Assembly (NCBI GenBank): GCA_002344055.1
Contig: DDTH01000004.1
Span: 173 to 29,413, forward strand
DNA: 29,241 nt
Reading direction: 5' to 3'
Source: Sphingomonadales bacterium UBA2369
GTDB taxonomy: Bacteria > Pseudomonadota > Alphaproteobacteria > Sphingomonadales > Sphingomonadaceae
Shown here: positions 8,463 through 17,838 of the stretch, one piece after another
Numbering within the stretch: the first letter of the stretch is position 1
How the letters are laid out: the number at the start of each line of letters is the position of its first letter
Translations under genes and position numbers: made by a program
Notes under the pieces: model-generated
Seen by the model: the letters and a program-made list of their open reading frames with translations, nothing else
Databases searched by the model: none
What the model was told of the DNA's origin: nothing

Positions 8463-10483
8463 CGCTCGGCGGGCCGCTTCTGACGACGATGCTGGCGGCT
8501 CTCGCGCCCGGCTCCGATGCTGTGGCGGAGGCTGTGCCGCCAGCGACCGTGCACGGCCCGCTGCCCCATATCTACAACGCCGCCGAGTTGGAGCTGCGCC
8601 TGACCGGCGGTCAACCGCCGGAAGGCATCTGGGTAGAGGCCCCTCCAGAGGAAGGCGAAGCGGCGTCTACCGAACCGCCGGAATTCCCCGCCGACGAAGA
8701 CCTGCTGCAAGGCGAGCGCCGCCGCCCTGGCGTGCCGGGCGACGATTTGCGCGACCGGCCGGTGCAGAACAATGAAGGCGCGATCCGTGTGCCCCCGCCA
8801 GAGGCCTTCACCCTCGATCACATTCCCGTCCCCGACCGCTGGCGACTGGTCGAGACGCTCGGCATCGCGCGCGAGGATTATCTCGATCCCTACAATCAGA
8901 ACACGCTGAAGGGCGACCGGCCGATCTGCACGCCCGGCCTGCGTAATCAGGACACGCCCGCCGGGGACGGCCATCGGCGTTCCCTGGGCTGCCGCCTGTT
9001 CGACACTTTGGGCCTGCGCGGCGACGACTGGTTCTTCGTCGGCAGCGCGATTTCGGACACGGTGATCGAGCCGCGCTCCTTCCCGATCCCCGTGGGCGTG
9101 CAGACCACCAATCAGCCCGGCAACAATGACGTCTTCGGGATCAACCGCAGCCTCGTCGTCGCCCAGACCTTCATCCTCTCGGCCGCGCTCATCAAGGGCA
9201 ACACCGCCTACCGCCCGCCCAATGTGGAATATCGCCTGACGCTGGCGGTGCAGGGCAATTATGTCGACGTATCGGAACGCCGCGTCCTGTTCGTCGAGCC
9301 GACCCGGGGCACGAGCCGCTTCGACACCTGGATCGGCGTGCAGGAAGCCTTTATCGACTATCACTTCCGCGACGTGTCCTACCGCTACGATTTCGATTCC
9401 ATCCGCATCGGCATCCAGCCTTTGCAGTTCGATTTCCGCGGCTTCCTGTTCAACGACCAGAATTTGGCCGTCCGCCTGTTCGGCAATCGCGACAATAATC
9501 GCTGGCAGTATAATCTGATCGGCGTCTGGCGGCTGGAGAAGGACACGAACAGCGGCCTGAACGATGTGACCGCGAGTCCGCGCAACGACTGGATCATCCA
9601 CGCCAACGTCTTCCGGCAGGATATTCCGGTGATCGGCCTGACCAGCGAACTCAGCCTGACCTACAACATCAATCGCGAAGGCGACCGGGTCCATCTGGAC
9701 GATAATGGCTTTCCGGTCCGCCCGGCTCTGTTCGGCGACCTGCGCGGGCGCGATTACGATGTGATCTATGCCGGCTACAATGCGGATGGGCGGATCGGAC
9801 GGATCAATCTGACCGCCTCATTGAGCTACGTGTTCGGCTGGGAGCGGCATAACGTCTTCACCGGCCGCGATGCCTCGATCAGCGGCTATTTCGCGGCGTT
9901 CGAGCCGAGCTACGACTTCAACTGGATCCGGCTGCGCGGCGCGGCGATGATCTCCAGCGGCGACGGCGATCCCTATGACGACGTCCAGGCCGGCTATGAC
10001 GCGATCTTCGAAAATCCGATCTTCGCCGGGGCCGACACCAGCTACTGGATCCGTCAGACCATTCCTTTCGCGGGCGGCGCGCGGGCGGTCTCGATCAACG
10101 GCCGCAACGGCATCCTCGCCAACATCCGCTCCTCGAAGGAGGAGGGTCAGTCGAACTTCGTCAACCCGGGCACTTTGCTGCTGGGCGTCGGCGCTGATCT
10201 CGACATCACGCCGGACTTCCGGCTGTCGGCCAACGCCAATCACCTCTGGTTCCACAAGACAGAGGTGCTGGAGGCGCTGCGGGTCGAAGGGACGATTCCG
10301 AACGAGATCGGCTTCGACCTCTCCGCCGCCGCCATCTACCGCCCGAATTTCAACCAGAACCTCGTCTTCCGCCTGTCGGGCGCGGTGCTGGTGCCGACCG
10401 CGGGCTTCAACGACCTCTTCGCCAGCCGGGGTCGCGAGGGCTTCTATTATTCCGTGCTCTTCAACGCGATTCTGACCTACTGA
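8459..10483 (+). CDS. Outer-membrane beta-barrel protein of the cytochrome operon
   Basis: 674 residues from the ATG at 8459, which overlaps the previous stop (ATGA) and has AGGGA upstream; a GTG four codons earlier is possible. A short signal peptide (to about SDAVAEA) is followed by an acidic, Pro-rich N-terminal region (about residues 50-110) that could be a periplasmic plug or docking segment. From about residue 220 on the chain alternates polar and hydrophobic residues with many aromatic girdle residues (YRLTLAVQGNYVDV, RYDFDSIRIGIQPLQFDF, WQYNLIGVWRL, SGYFAAFEPSYDF, YSVLFNAILTY) and ends in Tyr, as outer-membrane barrels do. I see no haem motif. Set between multi-haem cytochrome genes it is a plausible porin sheath for an electron conduit, analogous in role to MtrB/PioB/OmbB; clear sequence similarity to those is not evident to me. 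Confidence 0.82.
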   Translation: MTLGGPLLTTMLAALAPGSDAVAEAVPPATVHGPLPHIYNAAELELRLTGGQPPEGIWVEAPPEEGEAASTEPPEFPADEDLLQGERRRPGVPGDDLRDRPVQNNEGAIRVPPPEAFTLDHIPVPDRWRLVETLGIAREDYLDPYNQNTLKGDRPICTPGLRNQDTPAGDGHRRSLGCRLFDTLGLRGDDWFFVGSAISDTVIEPRSFPIPVGVQTTNQPGNNDVFGINRSLVVAQTFILSAALIKGNTAYRPPNVEYRLTLAVQGNYVDVSERRVLFVEPTRGTSRFDTWIGVQEAFIDYHFRDVSYRYDFDSIRIGIQPLQFDFRGFLFNDQNLAVRLFGNRDNNRWQYNLIGVWRLEKDTNSGLNDVTASPRNDWIIHANVFRQDIPVIGLTSELSLTYNINREGDRVHLDDNGFPVRPALFGDLRGRDYDVIYAGYNADGRIGRINLTASLSYVFGWERHNVFTGRDASISGYFAAFEPSYDFNWIRLRGAAMISSGDGDPYDDVQAGYDAIFENPIFAGADTSYWIRQTIPFAGGARAVSINGRNGILANIRSSKEEGQSNFVNPGTLLLGVGADLDITPDFRLSANANHLWFHKTEVLEALRVEGTIPNEIGFDLSAAAIYRPNFNQNLVFRLSGAVLVPTAGFNDLFASRGREGFYYSVLFNAILTY

Positions 10484-10499
10484 TGCGCGGGGGGAAGGC

Positions 10500-13400
10500 A
10501 TGATCGGCTCGCGCATCGGCAGACTGGCAATCGTGGCGGCGGCGACCGCGGCGTGCGCCATGCTGGGCGCCACGACGCTCGGCGCGGCGGAAAAGGAAAA
10601 GCCGGTCGCGCGCGACTACAGCCTGGTCCGCGCCGCGCCCGCGCCGCGCACCCAGAGCCGCGAGGACATGATCGCCAAATCGGGCGTCTCGCGCGAAAGC
10701 GGCTGCCTGTCGTGTCACACGGAAAGCGACGCCCACACCATGCACCGTTCGCCGGCGGTGGTGCTGGGCTGCACCGATTGTCACGGCGGCAACCCGTCCG
10801 TCGGCGACGCGACGTTGCACACCATGTCGCAGCAGGACCCGCGCTACGTCACCGCCCGCGACCGCGCCCACGTGCTGCCGCGCTATCCGGGCGCCTGGCA
10901 CTGGCCGTCCAGCGCCAACCCGCAGCGCAGCTACATGCTGCTCAATCACGAAGCGCCGGAATTCGTCCGCTTCACCAACCCGTCCGACTATCGCGTCGTC
11001 CGCGACTCTTGCGGTTCCTGCCATCTCGAGATCATCGAATCGGCCGAGCGCTCGCTGATGGCCACCGGCGCGATGCTGTGGGGCGGCGCGGCCTATAATA
11101 ATGGCATATTGCCCTTCAAGAACTACATCACCGGCGAAGCCTATACCCGCGACGGCCAAAATGCGGCGATCTTCTCTCCGCGCACCGGCGAGAACGGCCA
11201 GTTGACCGAGGAGCAGCGCGCGCGCGGCGTGCTCGGCGAGCTCTATCCCCTGCCCACCTGGCACGTCATCCCGCCGGGAGATGTCTTCCGCGTGTTCGAG
11301 CGCGGCGGCCGCAACATTTCCAGCCAGTTCGCGGAAATCGGCCTGCCCAACCCTGCCGGCAACATTCAGCGGCTGGAGGAGCCGGGCCGGCCCGACATCC
11401 GCCAGTCCAATCGCGGTGCGGGCACCGGCCTGCGCGTCGCCATCCCGGTCCTCAACATTCACAAGACCCGGCTCAACGACCCGTTCATGTGGTTCATGGG
11501 CACGAACGAGCAGCCCGGCGATTACCGCCATTCGGGCTGCGCCGCCTGCCACGTCGTCTATGCCAACGACCGGCAGCCGCAGCATAGCAGCGTCTACGCC
11601 CAATATGGCCGCGACGGGCAGAGCGTCACGGTCGATCCGACCATTCCGGCCATGCCTGCGCCGCATGGGGACGGCGATGCGCATGGCGCCGGTCAGGCCA
11701 CGCCCGACACAGGTGGCACCGTCGAGACCGCGGCGCCGGCCGACGCGAACCATCAGCGGCTGGGCGAGCGCGGCCACCCGCTGCGGCACGTCTTCACCCG
11801 CGCCATCCCGACCTCGCAGTGCATGGTCTGCCACATGCACCAGCCGAACATCTTCCTGAATTCCTACCTCGGCTACACGATGTGGGATTATGAGGCGGAT
11901 GCGGACCTGATGTGGCCCGGTCCCGAAAATCGCCTCCAGCTCTATGGTGAAAACCGTCAGCGCTTGCTGCCGCATCCGCCAGGGATCACCGATGAGGCCT
12001 ATGAGGCGCTCTATCGCGGTCAGCGCTATCCCACGGCGGCCCAGCTGGTCGAAGTGCTGAACCGCAATCCCGAGGCTGCCGCGCCACGGGGCCTGTGGGG
12101 AGATCCCGACTTCCTCCGCGAGGTCTATGACAATGTGAACCCGCAGGCGCGGATGAACCAGTTCGCCGACTATCACGGCCACGGCTGGAATTTCCGCGGC
12201 ATCTATCGCCGCGACCGCGAGGGCAATCTGCTCGACGCGCAGGGTCAGATCATCGACGTGACCGACGGCAATGGCCAACTCGCCAGCGCCGAGGAAATCC
12301 AGCGCCGCGAAGTCTATCGCCGCGAGGGCGAGGCGGAATTCCCGCAGATCGGCAACAACAATGGCCGCGCCGTCCACATGATGGACATTCACGCAGAGGT
12401 CGGCCTGCAATGCGCGGACTGCCATTTCGCGCAGGACAGCCACGGCAACGGCTTCATCTACGGCGAAGTCGCCAATGCGATCGAGATCGGCTGCAAGGAT
12501 TGCCATGGCTCGGCCCGCGAATATGCCAATCTGCGCACCTCGAACCTCGCCGCCCCGCCGCGCGGCACCAATCTCGAACTGCTCCGCAACGAAGACGGCC
12601 AGCGCCGCTTCGAGTGGATGGAGTGCGAGACGGCGCGGGCGAACGAGCGCACGCTCTTCAACCTGCAATGCCCGGACAATCGCCGCATCCTGATCCAGCG
12701 CTCGATCACCGATCCGGAAATCTCCTGGGTGGTCAGCCAGGTGCGCGACAGCGTCGACAATGGGCTGCCCGAATGCCTTCCCGATGGCGACCAGCGCGAC
12801 CGGCGCTTGACCGGCCCCTGCTTCAGCCCGCTGTCGGCGCGCTCGAAGCTGATGCGCGACCTCGCCAATGCGACCCGGCCGTTCGAATTCGGCCCCGGCG
12901 TGCCGGACAGCGAACTGGCGCATGACAGCAACGAAATGGCCTGCTTCACTTGCCATCTTTCGTGGACGACGAGCTGCGCCGGCTGCCATTTGCCGATCGA
13001 AGCGAATTTCCGCACGGAAATGCATCACTTCACGCAGGATACGGACCAGACCCGCAATTTCGCGACCTACAATCCGCAGGTCGCGCGCGACGAAATGTTC
13101 CAGCTTGGCCGGCACCAGACCACCAAGGACAATATCATCGCACCGATCCGCTCGACCTCCGCGCTGATCCTGTCCTCGACCAATTTGAACCGCGAGCGGA
13201 TCTACATCCAGCAGCCGCCCATCTCGGCCTCGGGCTATTCCAGCCAGGCCTTCGCGCCGCATTTCCCGCACACGGTCAGGCGCACCGAGACCAAGACCTG
13301 CTCGGACTGCCACGTCAGCAGCAACGACGACAATAATGCGATCATGGCGCAGCTGATGCTGCACGGTACGAACTTCGTGAACTTCGTCGGCCTGCACACC

Positions 13401-14891
13401 TGGTCCGGCCTCGAAGGCGGCTTCCAGGCGACGCGCGTGACCGAATGGGACGAGCCGCAGGCGGTGATCGGTTCCTACCTACACCGCTTCGCCTATCCCG
13501 ATTATTACCGCCAGCACATCGACCGGAACCGGCGCGAGCTACGGCGCTGGGAGCGTGGCGCGCGCTTCGACGCACAAGGCTCCGGCGAAACGCGGGCGAT
13601 GGAGGAATTCACCAACGTGCATCAGGGCACGAGCGGCCGGGTCGGCTGCCTGCAGAATCGCGGCGAATATATGTTCGTCGCCGAAGGGCGCGGCGGCTTC
13701 CGCGTCTACGACATCGCCAATATCGGCAATAAGGGCGTCAGCGAACGGATCGTCACCGCGCCCTTCTCGCCCGCCGGCCAGAACACTCGCGTCGCGTCGC
13801 GCAACGCCACCTGCATGGCGCTGGCCACCAACCAGCCGATCGCGCCGGATCGCAACGAACGGATGGCGCAGACGGTCCGCACTGGCCCCGATGGCCAGCC
13901 CGTCTCCTTGCTCGAGGAGAATCAGGAGCAGCCCTTCCACCCGATTTACAATTATGCGGTGGTTACGGACGCTGAGGAGGGCCTCTACCTGGTCAACGTC
14001 GTCACCCTGGCCGATGGCGAGCCGCGCAACAATTTCCTCAACCGTGCGCAGCTTCGCGACGGCAATCGCGCCTGGAACCCCGACGGCGTGCTGACCGGCG
14101 CCCAGCACATCACACTGGCCGGCACCTATGCCTATATCGTCACCCCGAACGCGCTGGTCGTGGTCGATCTGAACGATCCGTTGGCGCCGCGCGTGGCCTC
14201 CACCCAGCCGCTGCGCGACGGCCGCGCCTCGGCGATGCAATTCCGCTATTTGTGGGTGACCGACGCGAACGGTCTGAAGCTGTTCGACGTGACCAATATG
14301 GCGACCCCCGTCGCGGTGCCGGAAGCGACCGTGCCGCTGCAGAATGCCCGCCGCATCTACCTCGCCCGTACCTATGCCTATGTCGCCGCGAAGCAGCAGG
14401 GTCTGGCGATCGTCAATATCACGCGCCCGCGCGCGCCGCAGATCCAAAGCTTCTTCACCGGCGAGCACGGCCAGATCCTGAACGATGTCGAGGACGTCAT
14501 CGTCGCCAGCACCAATGCTTCGCTGTTCGCCTATGTGGCCGATGGCCGGAACGGCATCCGTGTGCTGCAACTGACCTCGCCCGAAACGCAGCCGAACATT
14601 TACGGCTTCTCCCCCCGGCCGGTGCCGCAGCTGATCGCCTGGGCGCGCACGCCCTCCCCGGCTTTGTCGCTTGCCAAGGGCCTGGACCGCGACCGCGCCG
14701 TCGACGAGACCGGGCATCAGATGGCGGTGTTCGGTCGTCTGGGCTCACGCCCCTTCACCCGCGCCGAGCAGGAGCGCCTGTTCATGTTCCGCCGCAACCC
14801 GGACGATCCCGGCGGGCGGCTCTATCAGGTGAGCGACACGGTCAATATGGACGATTGGGTGCCGGCGGGGAGGCAGACCGACGCGCGCTGA
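10500..14891 (+). CDS. Giant deca-haem c-type cytochrome with C-terminal LVIVD-repeat domain
   Basis: 1463 residues. The ATG at 10500 follows GGGGGGAAGG and lies 16 bases after the barrel gene. A signal peptide (core LAIVAAATAACAMLGATTL, cut near GAA) exports it. Ten CXXCH sites: residues 69, 91, 171, 347, 441, 638, 665, 815, 826 and 934. They span residues 69-938 with long haem-poor stretches, unlike compact MtrA-type decahaems. Residues about 1055-1440 hold six or so repeats of the LVIVD type (GGFRVYDIANI, EGLYLVNVV, NALVVVDLNDPLAPRV, NGLKLFDVTNMATPV, QGLAIVNITRPRAP, NGIRVLQLTSP), which form a beta-propeller-like domain. It should be the main periplasmic or surface electron carrier of the operon; the propeller may dock it to the barrel or a substrate. 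There is no lipobox. The last gene on this strand, it faces the HD-domain gene with a 44-base gap. Confidence 0.93.
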   Translation: MIGSRIGRLAIVAAATAACAMLGATTLGAAEKEKPVARDYSLVRAAPAPRTQSREDMIAKSGVSRESGCLSCHTESDAHTMHRSPAVVLGCTDCHGGNPSVGDATLHTMSQQDPRYVTARDRAHVLPRYPGAWHWPSSANPQRSYMLLNHEAPEFVRFTNPSDYRVVRDSCGSCHLEIIESAERSLMATGAMLWGGAAYNNGILPFKNYITGEAYTRDGQNAAIFSPRTGENGQLTEEQRARGVLGELYPLPTWHVIPPGDVFRVFERGGRNISSQFAEIGLPNPAGNIQRLEEPGRPDIRQSNRGAGTGLRVAIPVLNIHKTRLNDPFMWFMGTNEQPGDYRHSGCAACHVVYANDRQPQHSSVYAQYGRDGQSVTVDPTIPAMPAPHGDGDAHGAGQATPDTGGTVETAAPADANHQRLGERGHPLRHVFTRAIPTSQCMVCHMHQPNIFLNSYLGYTMWDYEADADLMWPGPENRLQLYGENRQRLLPHPPGITDEAYEALYRGQRYPTAAQLVEVLNRNPEAAAPRGLWGDPDFLREVYDNVNPQARMNQFADYHGHGWNFRGIYRRDREGNLLDAQGQIIDVTDGNGQLASAEEIQRREVYRREGEAEFPQIGNNNGRAVHMMDIHAEVGLQCADCHFAQDSHGNGFIYGEVANAIEIGCKDCHGSAREYANLRTSNLAAPPRGTNLELLRNEDGQRRFEWMECETARANERTLFNLQCPDNRRILIQRSITDPEISWVVSQVRDSVDNGLPECLPDGDQRDRRLTGPCFSPLSARSKLMRDLANATRPFEFGPGVPDSELAHDSNEMACFTCHLSWTTSCAGCHLPIEANFRTEMHHFTQDTDQTRNFATYNPQVARDEMFQLGRHQTTKDNIIAPIRSTSALILSSTNLNRERIYIQQPPISASGYSSQAFAPHFPHTVRRTETKTCSDCHVSSNDDNNAIMAQLMLHGTNFVNFVGLHTWSGLEGGFQATRVTEWDEPQAVIGSYLHRFAYPDYYRQHIDRNRRELRRWERGARFDAQGSGETRAMEEFTNVHQGTSGRVGCLQNRGEYMFVAEGRGGFRVYDIANIGNKGVSERIVTAPFSPAGQNTRVASRNATCMALATNQPIAPDRNERMAQTVRTGPDGQPVSLLEENQEQPFHPIYNYAVVTDAEEGLYLVNVVTLADGEPRNNFLNRAQLRDGNRAWNPDGVLTGAQHITLAGTYAYIVTPNALVVVDLNDPLAPRVASTQPLRDGRASAMQFRYLWVTDANGLKLFDVTNMATPVAVPEATVPLQNARRIYLARTYAYVAAKQQGLAIVNITRPRAPQIQSFFTGEHGQILNDVEDVIVASTNASLFAYVADGRNGIRVLQLTSPETQPNIYGFSPRPVPQLIAWARTPSPALSLAKGLDRDRAVDETGHQMAVFGRLGSRPFTRAEQERLFMFRRNPDDPGGRLYQVSDTVNMDDWVPAGRQTDAR

Positions 14892-14935
14892 TCAAAAGTC
14901 GTGGCACCTGAACCCGCCTTGCCCGGGCTTGGAAC

Positions 14936-15805
14936 TCAGTTCGGATCGTCGGGAAAGGCACGCGCATCGAGTTGACGCATCAGCGGGACGAAATCGAGCG
15001 TGCGGGCGCGGGTGACGGCAGCTTCGGACAAGGTGATCGATTCCTCGAAGCGCGAGAAGAGCGCGCGGATCCGCTCCCGCACCTCGGGCGCGAAGCCGTC
15101 CAGTTCGCCGCCTTCCATCCGCTTCAGGCGGCCGCGCGCGAAGCCCGGCTGGATGCCGAGCCAGGCGAGGTAGCGCGACCGGTAGATTTCCTGCCGGTCG
15201 GGGGAAATTTCCGCGGCGCTGCGCACCCCCATCACGCATTGCATCAGGTCGAGATTTTCTTCCGCGAACAAGGCCGGGCCGTCCCGGAAATACATCGCCG
15301 AATCCATGCCGGACGCGCCCAGATCCGCAATCGCCACAGCGGCCACAACCGGATGCGCCACCAGGAAGGGTTGTGAGACCGTGTTGGCGTCGCCATCCCA
15401 GCCGGGAATGGTGGCGATGATCGCCGACGCGACGATGCCCCTTTCCTCCTGCGTGAAGGGCACGCCGAACATCTGCATCGCCTCAACCGCTTCGTGCGCG
15501 CTCGCCACCTCGTCGCGCCCCGCAAGCCGCTGCCGCAGCACCACGCCGCCCTCATGATCGACCGGCACCCAGCGCTGCACCACATCATGATAGGCGGCGG
15601 CAATCGTGGTGAGCAGCAAATGCCGCTCGCTCATGCCCATCGCCACGCCGAGCGCCTGCGCCCGTTCGATCACGCCCGCCGTATGCGCCCAATTGTGGTA
15701 ATACATGTGATCGGGAACCTGCCCGCTCTCATGCCGCGACTGGATCAAAGTCATCGCCCGGGCGATCGCTTCCTCACCGGCCCGCTCGAGCTCGGGGCTG
15801 GTCAT
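14936..15805 (-). CDS. HD-domain phosphohydrolase
   Basis: 289 residues from the ATG at 15805, chosen for the AGGGGG just upstream; an in-frame GTG at 15886, overlapping the upstream gene by 11 bases, would add 27 residues of no visible character and cannot be excluded. The N-terminal half carries an HD-type metal site: YHNWAH (His37, His41), AAYHD (His73-Asp74), and a later candidate Asp in AIADLGASGMD. The pattern resembles predicted metal-dependent HD phosphohydrolases, which act on nucleotides or nucleotide second messengers. It is the last gene of the minus-strand electron-transfer operon. Because the first gene of that operon carries two cyclic-nucleotide-binding domains, a role in turning over the signal they sense is attractive, but this is inference; no substrate can be read from the sequence. 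No signal peptide, so cytoplasmic. Confidence 0.8.
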   Translation of the reverse strand: MTSPELERAGEEAIARAMTLIQSRHESGQVPDHMYYHNWAHTAGVIERAQALGVAMGMSERHLLLTTIAAAYHDVVQRWVPVDHEGGVVLRQRLAGRDEVASAHEAVEAMQMFGVPFTQEERGIVASAIIATIPGWDGDANTVSQPFLVAHPVVAAVAIADLGASGMDSAMYFRDGPALFAEENLDLMQCVMGVRSAAEISPDRQEIYRSRYLAWLGIQPGFARGRLKRMEGGELDGFAPEVRERIRALFSRFEESITLSEAAVTRARTLDFVPLMRQLDARAFPDDPN

Positions 15806-15875
15806 CACCCCCTGATCGAAGCCGATCTGGCCCGGCACGGTGCGGCGCACGATCGGCTCGGCGGCTGATGTTCCG

Positions 15876-17831
15876 TCAGCGGGCACGGGGCGGACTGGCT
15901 CCCTGTTGCGCGACCGGGATCGTCGTCGATTCCCACCTGTTGCCGCGCACGCGCTGACGCAGGATCATCGCCGGCACCCCCTCGTCCATGTGATAATCGT
16001 GGCACATCGCGCAGCTGGACTCGACGCGCTGGCCGATCACCTGCTGGTTCGAATTCTCGCCGACATGGCAACGCTGACAGCTCTCCAGGCCCGGGATCAT
16101 CAGGTTCGACGCCTGGTTCGATCGGTCTGCGACATGGCAGGTCAGGCAGGCCTGATCGCCGCTCATATTCTGCCCCTGCAGGGTCACGTTCACGTGCGCG
16201 CGGTGGTCGAACCAGCCATTGATCAGGAAGCGGTTTTGCCACCCGACCGGACGGACATGGAAGTCGAGCGGCCCTCGCTGATCGATCGTATGGCAATCGT
16301 AACAGGCGCCGCCCTCGCGGAAGACAGCGGCGATCGCATTGTTCGCCGCCGCTCCTGCCCCGGCACGCGCACGGGCATATTGCAGCGCTGTCCGCACCTG
16401 GCCGATATCGCCCGGACGGCGCCGCGCGCCGGTACCCAGTTCCGCCGGCCGCGCCGGGCCGCGACCGCGATAATATTCGCGCAAGTCCGCAATCACCTGC
16501 TGCGGCGAGCCATGGCGCAGGGTCCGATACACCCCATCCTGCTCGTCGAACGCCAGCGTGTGGCACGCAGCACAGTCCTGCTCCATGTCGACCGGCTCGA
16601 AACGCACTCCGTCCGCCGTCGGCGTGTGGCAGTCCGCGCAGCCGAGCTGTTGCCGCCCTCTATAACGGTCGGACAGCCGCCGGGTCATTTGCGTCGCCGC
16701 GCCGCCAGCATTCAGGTGAATGTCGTGCGGAAATTTAAGATTGCCGTTCTCGGACGGATTGCGGTTGAGCGGGATACGCTGGTGCCGCGGCTGCTCGCCG
16801 CTCCAGTCGATCAACACCGCCGGGCTGAACTCCGGATGGGCGCGGCCGAAATCCGACGCATTGCCGATCCGCGTGTCGGGCAGACGCGCGGTCAGATCGG
16901 TGTGGCAATCGGCGCAGAAACGCTGCGCCGTGCGCGGCATTTGCTGCGGGCCTTCATGCTCGGTGTGGCAGTCGACGCAGCGTCCGGCGCTCTTGCCGAA
17001 CGCGTCCGCCACCGCCCGTTCGATCTTCGCCCAGCCGGTCAGAACCGGGAAGGAGCGCAGATAGCGTCCGAACGCCTCAGCCGGCGGCCGGGTCCTGTCG
17101 CCATGATTGTGCACATTGGTGTGGCAGGCAGCGCAGGCGCTGTCCTGCACCGGCTCGAACGCATTGACGTGGCAGGCCGAACATTGCTGCTCCAGGCCGT
17201 GATGCACTTGGCTCAGCGGACCGCTGCTCCACATGGAATCGGGCGAGAAGCTGGCCTGCTTCGGGGCGGCAACGCCGGTCCCGTCGTCCTTGCGCTGTGC
17301 CGTCAGGATCGCCTGCGCATCCGCCGGTTCGCGCTGGCTGTAGACCCAGATCGGCCAGGCCAGGAAAATGCCGAGCACGAGCGCGATCAGCACATAGGCG
17401 CTGATCCGTTTGCTGGGCAGGACGGCGCCGACCGAGAAACGACGGACGTCGATCCGGTCCATTTCCTCGGCGGCGCTTTCGCCGACCCGCTCGACATCGA
17501 CCTCGATCTCCTGCGCGTCGGCCGCCATTGGCAGGAAGCGCAGCAAGTGGCTGGCGATCCGCACCTCGCCGCCGCCCGCCAGTTCGATGAAGCCCGACGT
17601 GACCTTGCGCCCGTTGAGTTCGAGGCCCAGCCCCTCCTCGGCCTGCACCGACAGGCGCAGCGGTCCGACGCGCTGCACGATGGCGTGGTTCAGCGCGACG
17701 GCGAGGTCGGTCAGGTGGACGTCGTTGGTCGGCGCCCGGCCGATGGTCAGCCGCTCGCCCTCGACGCTCCGCTCGCGCCGGATCTCGCGGCCTTCGGCGC
17801 TGACGGATTTCTGGTTGAGCCTGAAGGTCAT
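15876..17831 (-). CDS. FHA-domain / single-TM / deca-haem c-type cytochrome
   Basis: 651 residues in three parts. Residues about 5-100 are an FHA-like domain: Gly31-Arg32, NDVHL, His49, and Asn73-Gly74; the Ser/Arg usually just before the His are Ala46/Leu47 here, so phosphothreonine binding is uncertain. Residues 143-164 are one membrane helix (AYVLIALVLGIFLAWPIWVY) with basic residues before it, placing the FHA in the cytoplasm and the rest in the periplasm. Residues 217-611 carry ten CXXCH sites: CSACH, CAACH, CVDCH, CADCH, CADCH, CAACH, CYDCH, CLTCH, CQRCH and CAMCH. The ATG at 17831 follows GGCGGGG and lies 7 bases after the cytochrome b-like gene. Likely job: take electrons from the membrane di-haem protein into the periplasm, with an FHA-mediated cytoplasmic contact (inference). 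The fusion is rare in my knowledge. Confidence 0.92.
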   Translation of the reverse strand: MTFRLNQKSVSAEGREIRRERSVEGERLTIGRAPTNDVHLTDLAVALNHAIVQRVGPLRLSVQAEEGLGLELNGRKVTSGFIELAGGGEVRIASHLLRFLPMAADAQEIEVDVERVGESAAEEMDRIDVRRFSVGAVLPSKRISAYVLIALVLGIFLAWPIWVYSQREPADAQAILTAQRKDDGTGVAAPKQASFSPDSMWSSGPLSQVHHGLEQQCSACHVNAFEPVQDSACAACHTNVHNHGDRTRPPAEAFGRYLRSFPVLTGWAKIERAVADAFGKSAGRCVDCHTEHEGPQQMPRTAQRFCADCHTDLTARLPDTRIGNASDFGRAHPEFSPAVLIDWSGEQPRHQRIPLNRNPSENGNLKFPHDIHLNAGGAATQMTRRLSDRYRGRQQLGCADCHTPTADGVRFEPVDMEQDCAACHTLAFDEQDGVYRTLRHGSPQQVIADLREYYRGRGPARPAELGTGARRRPGDIGQVRTALQYARARAGAGAAANNAIAAVFREGGACYDCHTIDQRGPLDFHVRPVGWQNRFLINGWFDHRAHVNVTLQGQNMSGDQACLTCHVADRSNQASNLMIPGLESCQRCHVGENSNQQVIGQRVESSCAMCHDYHMDEGVPAMILRQRVRGNRWESTTIPVAQQGASPPRAR

Positions 17832-17838
17832 CCCCGCC

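Noticed and set aside
10461..13397. A 978-codon open frame antisense to the deca-haem cytochrome gene
   Set aside because: It is Arg/Ala/Val/Asp-rich with no recognisable motif, and lies exactly opposite a gene with ten haem motifs and a signal peptide. Long antisense frames arise from GC-rich third positions; the same explains open frames at 1653-2858, 6594-8372, 15840-17864 and 19086-20960.
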